NCBI RefSeq assembly: GCF_026342405.1
Contig: NZ_JAPEMU010000001.1
Coordinates: forward strand, 8,184,001-8,248,000
DNA from: Kitasatospora sp. NBC_00240
GTDB lineage: Bacteria; Actinomycetota; Actinomycetes; Streptomycetales; Streptomycetaceae
DNA: 64,000 bases
Direction of reading: 5' to 3'
Under the pieces are notes generated by a model. That model ran no database searches. It was not told the DNA's origin and saw only the letters and a program-made list of their open reading frames with translations. Both the position numbers and the translations under genes were made by a program. Every line of letters begins with the position of its first letter. Positions within the stretch are counted from its first letter, which is position 1. Below are positions 16,314-29,100 of this stretch, in pieces.

Positions 16314-19300
16314 TCAGCCGTCCAACGCCGCCAGGGCCGCGGCCACCACGGCGGCGACGACCGCCAGCGGCCCGGGTTCGGTCATCTCGTAGTGGCCGCC
16401 GGGCACCGGGTGGTCCCGCAGCACGCCGTCGACGAACGGCTGCCAGCCGTCCGCCTTGGCCGGGGCGAGCGCCCGGTCCGCCGGGTCGCCGGTGTCGTCG
16501 GCGCTGAAGAACAGCACGTCGCCCCGGAACACCTCGGGGGCGAACCCCGGGGCGATGGTGAGACTGTTCCGCATCACCCGCGCGATCGTGGCGGCCTGGG
16601 CCGCGGTCACCGGGGCCGGGGAGCCGTCCCGCTCGTGGCGTTCGAGCCGGTCGAGCACCTGGGAGACCGCCGGGGCCGGCCCGCCGTCCTCGAGGTCGAG
16701 GCCGGCGATGCGGGTCAGCAGGGACGCCACCTGGTGCTCCATCGCCGCCGGGCTCGGCGTGCGCGGGTCGGCCGGCGGCGCGTCCAGCATCGCCAGCAGC
16801 TCGACCTCCTCGCCCCGGCGCTGCAGCGCGGTGGCCATCGCGTGCGCGACCAGGCCGCCGAAGGACCAGCCGAGCAGCCGGTACGGGCCCTGCGGCTGCA
16901 CCTCGCGCAGCACGGCGAGGTAGGACTCGACCATCTCCTTGGCGTCGGCGGACACCGGGCGGGCCTGGTCCAGGCCGAACGCCTGGATGCCGTACACCGG
17001 TTGGCGCGGGTCGAGGAGGGCCGGCAGCCCGGAGTACCGCCAGCCGACACCGCCGCCGGGGTGGACGCAGAACAGCGGCCGCCGGTCGTCGCCGGCGCGC
17101 AGGGTGAGCAGCGGGGCGAAGGCGTCCGGGCCGGTCCCGCCGCGGTCCGCCCGCTCCAGCAGGCCCGCGACGGTGGGGGTGGCCAGCACGGCGGCGGGTG
17201 GGAGGTCCAGCAGGTCGGCGCGGCGGAGCGCGGCGGACAGCACCACGGCGCGCAGCGAGTCGCCCCCCAGGTCGAAGAAGTTGTCGTGGACGCCGATCGG
17301 GTCGATCCCCAGCGCCTCCTGCCACTGCCCGACCACCGCCCGTTCGCGGTCGGTGCGCGGGCCGGTGTACGGGGTCGCCAGGTGCGGGCGGGCGGCGAGC
17401 CCGGGCGCCGGCGCGGGTCGGCCGGAGCCCGTCGCGTCCGTGTCGGCGTCGGGGCCGGACCGGTGGTCGGCGGCAGGCGGCGGGGTGGCCGCGGGCGCGT
17501 CGATCCAGTGCCGGCGCCGGTCGAAGGCGTAGCCGGGCAGCTGGATCCGGCGACCGGGCGGGCGGTCACCCGGGGTCGGCTCGGCGGGGGCCAGGTCGAC
17601 GGGCACCCCGGCGGTCCACAGCCGGCCCAGTGCCTCGGCCAGCACCTGGCCGTCGGGGCGTTCGGCGCGGGCGTGGCGCATGGTCGGCACGGTGGTCGGC
17701 GACACCCCGGCCAGGGCGGCCCGCGCCAGGTTGGACAGCACCTCGCCGGGGCCGATCTCCACCAGCAGGGGCGCGCCCCGCTCCCAGAGCCGGGCCACGC
17801 CGTCGGCGAACCGGACGGTGTGCCGGGTGTGGTCGAGCCAGTGCTGCGGCGAGAGCGCCTGCGCGTCCGTCACCCAGTCGCCGGTGACGTTGGTGACGTA
17901 CGCGGTCCGGGGCGGGCGCAGCGTCACGCCGCGCAGCGCTGCGGCGAAGCCGGGGAGCACCGGGTCGAGCACGTGCGAGTGGGCGGCGGCCGGCATCCGC
18001 AGGCGGCGGTGCGGCACACCGGCGGCGGCCAGCCGGGCCTCCAGCGCCGCCACCGCCTCCTCCCGGCCCGCGGCGGTGCACGCCGCGGGGCCGTTGACGG
18101 CGGCCAGTGACACCTCCGGCCCGAGGTGGCCGCGCAGTTCGGCCTCGCCGAGGTCGACGCTCACCGTCGCCCCGCCGGCCGAGGCGATCAGCCGGATCCG
18201 CTCGGCCACCAGGGGCAGCATCTCCTCCAGGGACATCACCCCGGCCAGGCAGGCGGCGGTGTACTCACCGAGCGAGTGCCCGATGAACGCGTCCGGCCGC
18301 ACCCCGCGTCCGATCATCAGGGTGGCCGTCGCGTACTCGGTGACGACCAGCGACAGGAAGGCGTCCGCACTGCCCGGGTCGGTGCGCTCGTAGAGCGCCG
18401 TGCGCAGGTCGCGGCCGAGGACGGGGCGCAGGATGCGGGCGCAGGTGTCGACCGCGTCGCGGTAGTCGGGGAAGTCCCGGTACAGCTGAGCGCCCATGCC
18501 GACGTACTGGGTGCCGCCGCCGGGCAGCAGGAAGGCCACCGCCGGGGCGCGGCCGGGCTGCACCGCGGGCAGGTCGGCGGGCGGACGGCGCAGCAGGGCC
18601 GCCGCGTCCTCGGTGCTGCCGGCGGCCACCGCCGTCCGGTACGCCATGGCCGGCCGGTCGGTGCGCAGGGTGCGGGCCACGTCGGCGAGTCGGGTGCCGG
18701 GGTGGGCGGCCAGGTGTGCGGCGAGGCCCTCGCGCTGGCCGTGGAGCGCGCCCGGGGTCCGCGCGGACAGCGGCAGGACCTGCCAGGCCGGCCCGGTGCC
18801 GGACGCGACCGGGGCCGGTAGGGGCGCGGGCCGGGCGGGGGCCTCCTCCAGGACGACGTGCGCGTTGGTGCCGCCGACCCCGAAGGCGCTGACGGCGGCC
18901 CGGCGCGGCTGCGCGCCGGCCGGCCACTCCTCCAGGCCGGTCGGGACCCGGAACGGGCCCGCCGCGAAGTCGATCAGCGGGTTGGGCGTGGCGAAGTGCA
19001 GGGTCGGCGGGATCTGCCGGTGCTCCAGTGCCAGGACGGCCTTGACGAAGCCGGCCATCCCCGCGGCGACCCCGAGGTGGCCGATGTTGCTCTTCACCGA
19101 GCCGAGGGCGCAGAACTGCCGCCGGTCGGTGCTCTCCCGGAACGCCCGGGTCAGTGCGGCCACCTCGATCGGGTCGCCCATCCGGGTCGCCGTGCCGTGC
19201 GCCTCCAGGTAGCCGATGGAGTCGGCGGTCACGTCGGCCGCGACCTGCGCCGCCAGGATCGCCTCCAGCTGGCCCTCGGTGCTGGGCGCGGTGAATCCCA

Positions 19301-20162
19301 CCTTCCGGCGGCCGTCGTTGTTGATCGCCGAGCCCCTGACCACGGCCCTGATCCGGTCGCCGTCCGCCAGCGCGTCGGCGAGCCGCTTGAGGACGACGAC
19401 GCCGACGCCGTCGCCGGAGGAGGTGCCGGCGGCGTCCGCGTCGAACGGCCGGCAGCGGCCGTCGGGGGAGAACGGGCCGTCCGGGAGGTGGTGGTAGCCG
19501 AGCATCGCGGACGGGTTCAGCGAGGCGGCCCCCGCCAGCGCGATGTCGCAGGTATGGTCCAGCAGGGCCTGGCAGCCCATGTGGACGGCGACCAGCCCGG
19601 TCGAGCACGCCGTCTGCAGGGACAGGCTCGGGCCGGTCAGGCCGAGCTCGTAGGAGATCCTGGTCGCCAGCGTGCCCAGCGAGTTGGCGGTGGCGGCGTG
19701 CACCAGCGACACCGAGCCGGGACGGCCGGCGAACCGCGGGTGGATGTGCGCCGGGTAGTACCGGCTGTCGCCGGCGCCCGCGTAGACGCCGACGATCCGC
19801 TCGTCGGCGCCGGACGCGAGCCCGGCCTGCTCCAGTGCGTGGTAGGCGCACTCCAGCAGGAGCCGTTGCTGGGGGTCGACCAGTGCGGCGTCGGCCGGGC
19901 TCCAGCCGAAGAAGGCCGCGTCGAACCGGTCGATGCCCTCGACCACCGAGGCCATCCGCACCAGCTGGGGGTCGGTCAGGTCCGCCGGGTCGCCCCCGGC
20001 GGCCAGGAACTCCTCGTCGGTGATCGGGCGGACCGAGTCCCGCCCGGCCGCCAGGTTCTCCCAGAACTCCTCCACGGTGTCGGCGCCCGGGAAGCGCGCC
20101 GCCATGGCGACGACCGCGATCGCGTCGTCCGGTCCGGCGGGGCTCGCGTCGGTCTCATCCAT
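16314..20162 (-). CDS. antD: Type I polyketide synthase KS-AT-ACP-TE (AntD)
   Basis: 1282 aa. KS (about 20-450): active Cys in LQTACSTGLVAVH, His in EAHGTATRMGD and NIGHLGVAAG. AT (about 540-830): nucleophile GHSLGEYTAACLAG; the specificity tetrapeptide position reads AAAH (RRLRMPAAAHSHVLDP) rather than HAFH or YASH. ACP (about 930-1000): FFDLGGDSLRAV. TE (about 1020-1280): GWSFGGLVAHAM and GGHYEM. No KR, DH or ER, so the product keeps its beta-keto group for AntM to reduce. The module adds one alkylmalonyl unit, and the TE closes the nine-membered dilactone. Start overlaps the antC stop by 8 bp. Confidence 0.94.
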   Translation of the reverse strand: MDETDASPAGPDDAIAVVAMAARFPGADTVEEFWENLAAGRDSVRPITDEEFLAAGGDPADLTDPQLVRMASVVEGIDRFDAAFFGWSPADAALVDPQQRLLLECAYHALEQAGLASGADERIVGVYAGAGDSRYYPAHIHPRFAGRPGSVSLVHAATANSLGTLATRISYELGLTGPSLSLQTACSTGLVAVHMGCQALLDHTCDIALAGAASLNPSAMLGYHHLPDGPFSPDGRCRPFDADAAGTSSGDGVGVVVLKRLADALADGDRIRAVVRGSAINNDGRRKVGFTAPSTEGQLEAILAAQVAADVTADSIGYLEAHGTATRMGDPIEVAALTRAFRESTDRRQFCALGSVKSNIGHLGVAAGMAGFVKAVLALEHRQIPPTLHFATPNPLIDFAAGPFRVPTGLEEWPAGAQPRRAAVSAFGVGGTNAHVVLEEAPARPAPLPAPVASGTGPAWQVLPLSARTPGALHGQREGLAAHLAAHPGTRLADVARTLRTDRPAMAYRTAVAAGSTEDAAALLRRPPADLPAVQPGRAPAVAFLLPGGGTQYVGMGAQLYRDFPDYRDAVDTCARILRPVLGRDLRTALYERTDPGSADAFLSLVVTEYATATLMIGRGVRPDAFIGHSLGEYTAACLAGVMSLEEMLPLVAERIRLIASAGGATVSVDLGEAELRGHLGPEVSLAAVNGPAACTAAGREEAVAALEARLAAAGVPHRRLRMPAAAHSHVLDPVLPGFAAALRGVTLRPPRTAYVTNVTGDWVTDAQALSPQHWLDHTRHTVRFADGVARLWERGAPLLVEIGPGEVLSNLARAALAGVSPTTVPTMRHARAERPDGQVLAEALGRLWTAGVPVDLAPAEPTPGDRPPGRRIQLPGYAFDRRRHWIDAPAATPPPAADHRSGPDADTDATGSGRPAPAPGLAARPHLATPYTGPRTDRERAVVGQWQEALGIDPIGVHDNFFDLGGDSLRAVVLSAALRRADLLDLPPAAVLATPTVAGLLERADRGGTGPDAFAPLLTLRAGDDRRPLFCVHPGGGVGWRYSGLPALLDPRQPVYGIQAFGLDQARPVSADAKEMVESYLAVLREVQPQGPYRLLGWSFGGLVAHAMATALQRRGEEVELLAMLDAPPADPRTPSPAAMEHQVASLLTRIAGLDLEDGGPAPAVSQVLDRLERHERDGSPAPVTAAQAATIARVMRNSLTIAPGFAPEVFRGDVLFFSADDTGDPADRALAPAKADGWQPFVDGVLRDHPVPGGHYEMTEPGPLAVVAAVVAAALAALDG

Positions 20163-23100
20163 CGTTCTCGGTCCTCGTCCTCGCTCGGGTGGTGCGGTTG
20201 CGTGCGCTCTGTCGGCGCTGGGCCTGCTGCCGGGCCCGCTCCAGGGCGCTGCCCGGTGCCGGTGCCGGTGCCGGTGCCGGTGCCCCGGCCGGGTCCGCCG
20301 GGGCGCCGGTGCGGCCGTCGGTGCGGCCGTCGGGGTCGGCACCCGCCAGGTGGCGGGCCAGCGCCGCGACCGTCGGGTGGTCGAACAGGTCGAGCACGCT
20401 CAGGTCGCGGCCCAGCTCCTGGTTGACCGTCGTCTGGGCCCGGACCAGCAGGAGCGAGTTGCCCCCGAGGTCGAAGAAGTTCTCCTCGACCCCCACCTCG
20501 TCCCGGCCCAGCACCCGGCGCCAGACGGCGGACAGCGCGTCCTCCAGCTCGCGGAGCCTCCCGGCGCCCGCCCCGCCGGTCGCCTCCCGCGACGGGGCGG
20601 TGCCGGCCGGCGCGGAGCCGGCGGCCCGCAGCACCCAGTGGCCGTCGGCGCCGGCGAGGCGGGCGGCGTCGGTGGCGCCCCGGTGGACGGCGGTGAGGTC
20701 GGCGCCCTCCCGCAGGGCCACCCGGCCCGCCACCCGGTGCACCGGGCGCGCCCGGTCCAGGACGTGGCCGCGTATCCAGGCCGCGCCCCGGTCGACGCCC
20801 ACCAGCAGGTGCGGCGCGTCCACCGAGCGGGCCAGGTCGAAGGAGCGCAGGGCGTCGGCCTCGTCCAGCACCCGGTAGCCGCGGGCCTCGGTCAGTGCCT
20901 TGAGGGCGTAGCCGCGACTCATGCCGAGTTCGTCCCACATGCTCCAGGCCAGGCTCCGGGCATCCAGTCCGGCGCCGCGCTGATGGACCGCCAGGGCGTC
21001 GAGGAAGGCGTTGGCGGCGGCGTAGGCGCCGTTCATGGAGCCGCCGAAGAAGCCGTTGACGGAGGAGAAGGACAGGAACGAGGAGGCCGCGTACTCGGTC
21101 GCCAGCCGGTGCAGCACCCAGCCGCCGGTGACCTTGGCGGCCAGCGCGGCGCGCCAGCGCGGCAGGTCGTAGTCGGCGGCGGCGCCCTGGTCGAACCCGC
21201 CCGCCAGGTGCAGGACGCCCGTCAGCGGGACGGACCAGGCTGCGGCGGCCTTCTCCACCGCCGCCCGCACCTGGGCGGGATCGGTGATGTCCGCGGACGC
21301 GTACCGCACCTCGCCCAGCGCGCGGAGCTCCCGGTAGGCCTCGATCCGGCGGGCGCCGGGTCCGCCGGCGGCGCGGACGGCGTCCCAGGACTGCTCGGGC
21401 GGCAGGTCGGTCCGGCCGACCATCAGCAGCCGGGTGCCCGGGGTGCGGAGCAGGTGCGCGGCGATCCGGCTGCCGACATCGCCGAGGCCGCCGCTGACCA
21501 GCAGGAACCCGTCGGGTGCGGCCGGCCCGGGGCCGACCTGCGGTTCGCCGAGCGGGTCGGTGCGCGGGTCGGTGCGCGGGTCGGTGCGCGGGTTGTCGAG
21601 CGGGTCGGTGCGCGGGTCGGTGCGCTGGTCGGCGGGCTGCTCGGGCAGGGGATCGGGCAGGGGCGCCAGCCGTCGGACCCAGCGCTGCCCCGCCCGGTGG
21701 GCCACCTCGGCGTCGGTCACCGGCACCGACACCTCGGCGAGGACCAGCGCGGCGATCCGCTCGGGGGTGTCGGCCGGCACGTCGAAGCCGGCGGCGCTCA
21801 GCCACGGCAGTTCCTCCGGCAGGCTCCTGAGCAGCCCGCCGGCGGCGGCGTGGGCGTAGCCGGGGCGGTCCTGCGGCAGCACGGCCTGGCTCTGCACGGT
21901 CACCAGGTGCAGCGTCGTGCCGTGCTCCGGGGGGTGCGTGCCGGCCAGGGCCCGGGCCAGGCAGAGCAGGCTGTCGGCGCCCTCGCGCTGGGCGGCCAGC
22001 AGCCCCTCGACGGAGTCCGGGTCCGCCGGCCGGGTGGTCAGGGCGCCCAGGTGGACGACGCCGTCCAGCGGGCGGTCGTCTTCGGCGAGCGCGGCCAGCA
22101 GCCGCCGGTGGTCCTCCGGCGCGTCCGGGCGCAGGCGGTAGCCGGCCGCGTCGAGCCGCTCGAAGGCGTCGGCGGCGGTGGCCACGGTGGCCCGTCCGCC
22201 CTCCCGGCGCAACGCCGCGGCCAGCGCGTCGGCGGTGGCGGTGGACAGCGGGTCGGTCCCGGCCAGCAGCAGGGTGTGCCGGTCGGCCGGCCGGGGACGC
22301 CGGCGTGGTTCGGCGCGCTGCCAGACCGGGCGCAGGAACCAGTCCGGCACCCCGGCGGCCGTGCCGAGCAGGATCTCCGACTCGCGGACCGCCTCGTCGA
22401 ACTCCCCGGCCTCGAAGCGCCCGCGCAGCCGGGTCCGCTGGATCTTGCCGATCTCGGTCTTGGGGACGGCGTCCTGCGGCACCGGCAGCAGGTACGCCGG
22501 GCTGACGCCGATCTCCCGGGTGACCTTGCCGCGGATCGCCCGCAGCGCCTGTGCGACGTCCTGGCCGGGCTCCAGGTGGACGAAGAGCGCGAGTTCGTCC
22601 GTCCCCGCCGCGCGGTCGCCGCGGACCGCGCAGGCCGCGGTGAAACTCCGCACCACGAAGGGCAGTTCCTCGACGCAGGCCTCGATCTCGTGGCTGTAGT
22701 GGTTGACGCCGTTGACGATGATGACGTCCTTGGCGCGGCCGGTGATGTACAGCTCCCGGGCGCGCAGCAGGGCCAGGTCCCCGGTCTCGAACCAGCCGTC
22801 GGCGGTGAAGGACTCGGCGTTGGCCTCCGGGTTGTCGTGGTAGCCCGAGGTCACCGACGCGCCGCGGACCTGGAACCGGCCGACGGTGCCCTCCGGCACC
22901 ACCGCGTCCCGCTCGTCCACCACCCGCATGGCGAACCCCGGGTAGGGCAGCCCGCAGCTGACGAACCCGCCCTCCCCGGGCACGGGTTCGCGCGCCAGCG
23001 GGGCGTCGGTCACCACCGAGCAGGTCTCCGACATCCCCCAGCCGGGATGCATCACCGTCGACGGCATCCCGAACGGCGCGAGGACATCGAGGAACCGCCG

Positions 23101-26100
23101 CGCGGTGGCGGCCACCACCACTTCGCCCGCGTTCATCACCAGGCGCATCGGCGAGAGGTCCCAGCGGCGGTCGGCCGCCCGGTGCGCGTGCTCGCCGAGC
23201 AGCCCGAAGGCGAAGTTGGGCGCCCAGGTGACGCTGACCCGGTGACGGTCCGCCAGGTCCATCCAGCGCAGCGGGTCCTCCAGGATCCACGAGGTCGGTG
23301 CGTGCACCTGCCGGCAGCCGAGGTAGACGTCCCGCAGGTGGAACATCACCACGCCGGTGACGTGGTCCAGCGGGATCCAGTTCAGCGAGACGTCGTCCTC
23401 GGTGAGCCCGTTCATCGCGGCGGCCGCCGCCGTCCGGGCGAGCACGTTGCGCTGGCTCAGCCGGACGGCCTTGGGCAGGCCCGTGCTGCCGGAGGTCAGC
23501 AGCAGCAGGAAGTCGTCGTCCGGCCGGGCCGGGTGCCAGCCGGTGTCGGCCGGCCCCTGCCGCAGCGCGTCCACGGTGACCAGCCGCATGGCGGGCTCAC
23601 CCGGCCGTCCGGAGAGCTCGCGCAGCCCGGGCTCATTCCCGGCGGAGGCGACGATCCACGGCCGGTCGAGCATCCGCCAGATGCCCTCCAGCTTGGCCAC
23701 CGCGGCGGAGGCGGTGCGGTAGGTGGCCGGGACGGTCAGCGGGACGGTCACGAAGCCGCCGAGGACGCAGCCCCACAGGGCCGCCAGGAAGTCCTCGGTG
23801 TCGTCGCACTGGAGGATCACCCGGTCGCCGGCCCGCAGGCCGCGTTCGCGCAGCCCGCCCAGCACCCGGGAGGCCTCCTCGGCGAGGCTCGCGTAGTCGC
23901 GGCGCACGCTGCCGCCGTCGGCGCGGACGTGCACCACCTCGGCGTGCGGGCCGCCGGTCGCGGCCCGGCGCAGCGCTTCGGCCCATGTCCCGACGGTCGG
24001 CTCGGGCAGCGGCGGACCCTCGCTGAGCGAGGGGGCGGGGGCGTCGCCGGGCGGCGGCCCGTCGTGCCCGCCGGCGTCGTGCCCGGTGCCGTCCTGCCCG
24101 GTGCCGTCGTGCCCGGTGCCGTCCTGCCTGGTGCTGTCCTGCCCGCTGGAGGTCGGGCGTCGCGTGGTGGCCGTCCGGCGGCGGCCGAGCGGCTCGACCG
24201 GCTCCTCCAGGTCCGCCGTCGCACCGGCGACCCCGGGCAGGGCGGCCAGGGCGGACTGCCACCGCGCCGCGAGGTCCGCGTCGATCCTGGGCAGGGCGTC
24301 CAGCGCGACGGGGTCGAGTGCGCCGTCCGCCGTCCGAGGCAGGTCGGTGACCGCGACCAGGCGCGGCGCCCGGGCCGGGTCCGGCGCGGCCCGGTGCAGG
24401 GCCCTGGCCGCCTGTTCGACCGCGCCCGCCCTGGTGGGCACGGCCAGCACGGTCGGCCGGCCGGGCTCCCGCCCGTCCGGGGGCAGCGCCAGGCAGTCCC
24501 GGATGCCGCCGAGGGCGAGCACGGCCCGCTCCACCGGCGCCGGGTCGAACAGCTGCCCGGTCGTGGGAGCCCCGGCGGCGGCCGGCCGTGCGGCGGGCGC
24601 GGGCAGCGCGGAGATCCGGGCGGACGGGTCGGCGGCGACGGCCGCCAGCAGCGCGTGCAGATGGTCCGCCAGCTCCCGGACCGTCGCCGCGTCGAAGAGG
24701 TCGGCGGCGTACTCGACGTGGCAGTGCAGCCCGCCGGGGGAGCCGTCCTCGCCCCGGTACTCCAGCACGTCCACGAAGAGGTCGAACTTCGCCGTCCCGG
24801 TCGGGGTGGGCGTCAACCGTGCCTCCTGGGCGCCGAGCCGCAGGACCGCCGGGCGGTTGTTCTGCAGGGCCAGCATCACCTGGAACAGCGGATGCCGGGC
24901 GGGGGAGCGCACCGGGTTGAGCTCCTCCACCAGCAGCTCGAACGGCAACTCCTGGTGGTCGTACGCGTTCAGGTCGAACGCCCTTACCCGGGACAGGAGT
25001 TCACGGAACTCAGGGTCGCCCGAGGTGTCGGTGCGCAGCACCAGGGTGTTGGTGAGCAGCCCGATCAGGTCGTCCAACGCCTCGTCGGAGCGCCCGGCCA
25101 CCGGGGTGCCGACGGGGATGTCCGTGCCGGCGCCCCACCCGGTGAGCAGGGCGGCCAGCGCGGCCTGCAGCACCATGAAGAGACTCGCGCCGCTCTCCTC
25201 GCCCAGCCGCAGCAGGGCGCGGTGCAGCTCGGCGTCGACGGCCACCGACAGCCCGCCGCCCCGCCGGCCGGGCACCGCCGGGCGCGGCCGGTCGGTCGGC
25301 AGCGGCAGCTCCGGCGGCAGCCCGGCCAGCGCGGTGTGCCAGAACCCCGCGGCGCGGCCGATCGGCGTGTCCGGGTCGGCCCGGCCGTCGAGCAGGGCGC
25401 GCTGCCAGAGCGCGTAGTCGGCGTACTGGACGGCGAGCGGCTCCCAGCGCGGTGCGCGGCCCTCGGCCCGGGCGGCGTAGGCGAGCGACAGATCGTCCGC
25501 CAGCGGGCGCAGCGACCAGCCGTCGGCGGCGCTGTGGTGCAGCACCAGGACGAGCACCTGCCCGCCCGTACCGGGCCCGTAGAGCCCGGCCCGCAGCGGC
25601 GTGTCGGTCGTCAGGTCGAAGCGGTGCCGCCCGGCCCGCGCCACGTACGGGTCGATCTCCTCCGGCGGGCAGTCGACGACCCGCAGGGCCGGACGCACGG
25701 TGCCGGCCGGCCGGATCTCCTGCCGGGGCGAGCCGTCGCTCCCGGTCAGCACGGTGCGCAGGCTCTCGTGCCGGTCGGCCAGGTCGGCGAGGGCCGCCCG
25801 CAGCGCGTCCTGGTCGATCGCGTCGTCGAGCCGGACGACCAGGGGGATGTTGTAGGTGGCGGCCGAGGGGTCCAGCCGGTTCAGGAACCACATGCTCCGC
25901 TGCGCGGACGAGAGCGGGATCAGGTCCGGGCGCCGCCCCGGGACGAGGGCGGGGCGGCCGGCCGGGCCGCCGGCCGGGTCGGCGAGCCCGGCGGCCAGCC
26001 CGGCGGGGGTGGGATCGGCGAAGACCGTGGAGACGGCCACCGCGGCGCCGGTCGCGGCGCGCAGCCGGGCGACCAGGCGGCCGGCCAGCAGCGAATGCCC

Positions 26101-29100
26101 GCCCAGGTCGAAGAAGCTGTCGCCGGTGCCGACGGTGCCCGCGGGAAGCCCCAGCACCTCCTCGTACAGGCGGCACACCAGTGCCTCGGCGGCGGTGGCC
26201 CCGGCGCTGCCGCCGCTGCCGGCCGCGCCGAAGTCCGGGGCGGGGAGTTCCCGGGTGTCCAGCTTGCCGTTCGCGGTCAGCGGCAGCGCCGGGAGCAGTA
26301 CGCACGCGCCGGGCACCATGTACTCGGGCAGCAGGCCCGCGACGTGGGCCCGCAGCCCGGCCGGCTCCGGCGCCGGTCCGGGCTCCGGGACGACGTAGCC
26401 GACCAGGATCCGGTCGCCGCCGCCGGGCGCCTCGCGGGCGACCACGGCGGCCTGGGCGACGCCGGGATGCTCCAGCAGGGCGGACTCGACCTCGCCGGGT
26501 TCGATCCGGAAGCCGCGGATCTTCACCTGCTGGTCGGCGCGGCCCAGGTACTCGAGGGTGCCGTCGTTCGCGCGGCGGGCCAGGTCGCCGGTGCGGTACA
26601 TCCGCTCCCCGGGCGCCCCGAACGGGTCGAGCGGGAAGCGGTCGGCGGTGAGCTCGGGCCGGTCGAGGTAGCCGCGGGCGAGGCCGGGCCCGGCCACGTA
26701 CATCTCGCCGGTCCATCCGGGCGGGACGGGCTGGAGGTACTGGTCGAGCAGGTGGACCCGCAGGTCCGGCAGCGGGGTGCCGATGACGCTGCGCCCACCG
26801 GGCTCCGCCACGAGCGCGCGGGTCACCCGGTGGTGGGTGACGTGCACCGTGGTCTCGGTGATGCCGTACATGTTGACCAGCGCCGGGGTCTCGTCCCCGT
26901 GGCGTTCGACCCACGGGCGCAGCCGCGCGGGCTCCAGCGCCTCCCCGCCGAAGATCACCTGGCGGAGGGCGAGCGGGGCGGCGTCGGCCGGGGCCTCCCG
27001 GTCGGCCAGGATCAGCTGCTGGAAGGCGGAGGGGGTCTGGTTGAGCACGGTGACGCGTTCGCGGCGCAGCAGCTCCAGGAAGTCGGCGGGCGAGCGGGTG
27101 GTGGCGTGCGGCACCACCACGAGCCTGCCGCCGTGCAGCAGGGCGCCCCAGATCTCCCAGACCGAGAAGTCGAAGGCGTACGAGTGGAACAGCGTCCAGA
27201 CGTCGTCCGGGCCGAAGCCGAAGTGGGCGGCCGAGGTCTCGAAGAGGCGGACCACGTTGGCGTGGGTGATCTCGACGCCCTTGGGGCGGCCGGTGGAGCC
27301 CGAGGTGTGGATGACGTAGGCGAGGTCGCCCGGGGCGGGCACCGCGGGGGCGGCGGTGGTGGCGTCCGCGGCGAGGGCCGGTGCGGTAAGGGCCAGCGCG
27401 GTGGCGGGGTCGTCGAGGACGAGCGCGGGGGCCCCGAAGGCCGGCAGGGCGGGCGCCGTCCGGGCGTCCGTCACGAGCAGGGCGGGCGCCGCGTCGGCGC
27501 AGACGGCGCGCAGCCGCTCGGCCGGGTAGCCGGGGTCCAGCGGCAGATAGCCGGCACCGGACTTGAGGACGGCGAGGAGGGCGACGACGAGCTCCGCGGA
27601 GCGCGGCAGCGCCAGTGCCACCAGCGTGCCGGGGCCGGCGCCGCGCTCGGTGAGGAGCCGGGCGAGCCGGTCGGCCCGGTCGTCGAGCTGCCGGAACGTC
27701 AGGTCGGTGTGCTCGTCGCGGACGGCGACCGCGTCGGGGGTCCGGGCGGCCTGGGCCCGGAAGCGGGCGGGGAGGGTGGCGTCGGCGGCCGGCGCCGCGC
27801 CGGGTGTGCGGTGGGGCTCGGGCCGCTCGCCGGGCTTCAAGAGGTCCGCCCGGGAGACGGCGAGCCCGGGCGGGGCCTCGGCGAGCCGGTCCAGCAGCAG
27901 CAGGAACCGCTCCTGGTGGTCGGTCAGCGCGGCTTCGCCGTACAGCGCCGGATTCGCGTCGACGTCGATCCGCAGCCCCGAGCCGGCGGGGTGCGGCCGG
28001 ACGGTGATCGTCAGGTCCTCGACCACACCGCCGGTCAGGTGCCCGGCGGTGGCGGGGCTCGCGCCGAACCGGAGGTCGTGGGTGAACGGCACGAGGTTGA
28101 GCACCGGCCCGTACAGCGGGCGCCCGCTGCCGAGCAGCCCGAGGTCGCGCCGGAGGTCCTCGCCGCGGTACTGCTGGTGCCGGCGGACGTCGCGCAGCTC
28201 GGCCGCCACCGTGCGGCCGAGGTCGGCGAGGGTGTCGCCGGGTGCCACCGCCAGGCGCAGCGGCAGGATGTTGGACATGGTGGCGGGCGTCCGCAGGGCC
28301 GCCGAGCCGGAGCGGCTCATGGTGGTCACGCCGAGCACCACGTCCGGGGTGCCCGTCGCCCGGTGGACGTAGGCGGCGGCCGCCGTGAGGAACAGTTCGG
28401 TGCGGCCGACGCCCAGCCGGGCGGCGGCGGCCGACAACCGCCCGGCGGCGGGTCCGTCGAGGTCGGTCCTGCGCCGCAGGAACGGCGCCGAGGGCGCTGC
28501 GCCGCCCGCCGCGAGACCGGCCACGGCGGGCCGGTCGGCGAACCGTGCCGCCCAGTGGGCGCGATCGCGCTCGAAGCGGGCCGAGCCCCGGTAGGCGCGC
28601 TCCTCCTCGATCGGCAGCCGGGCCGGCGGGAACGGGTGCGGCGGCGGCTCCCGGCCGTCGGCGAGAGCGGTGTAGACCTCGGCCACCCGCCGCAGGACGA
28701 GGGTGAAGGCGTAGCCGTCGAGAAGGATGTGATGCGCCCTCAGATACCAGAACCAGTGGTCGTCGGCCGCCCGGACGAGCGCGTTGGCGAAGAGCGGTCC
28801 CTCGATCAGGTCGACGGGGGTCAGCAGGTCGGCCCGCATCCACGCCTCGGCCGCCGCTCGAGGATCGGGCTCGGAGGCGACGTCGACCAGGCGCAGGGCC
28901 GGGTCGGCCGGGGGCGCCGCGGTGGCGCGCGGGCCGTCCGGGGTGTCGGTGAAGCGCAGGCCGAAGGTCTGCGCCTCCGCCGTGGAGCGGCGCAGGGCCT
29001 CCTCGAAGAGCGCGCTGTCGACCGGGCCGTGGATCTCCGCGTACTCGCCGGTGTTGTAGACCCGGTTCGCCGGGTCCAGCAGTTGGCCGTACCAGATGCC

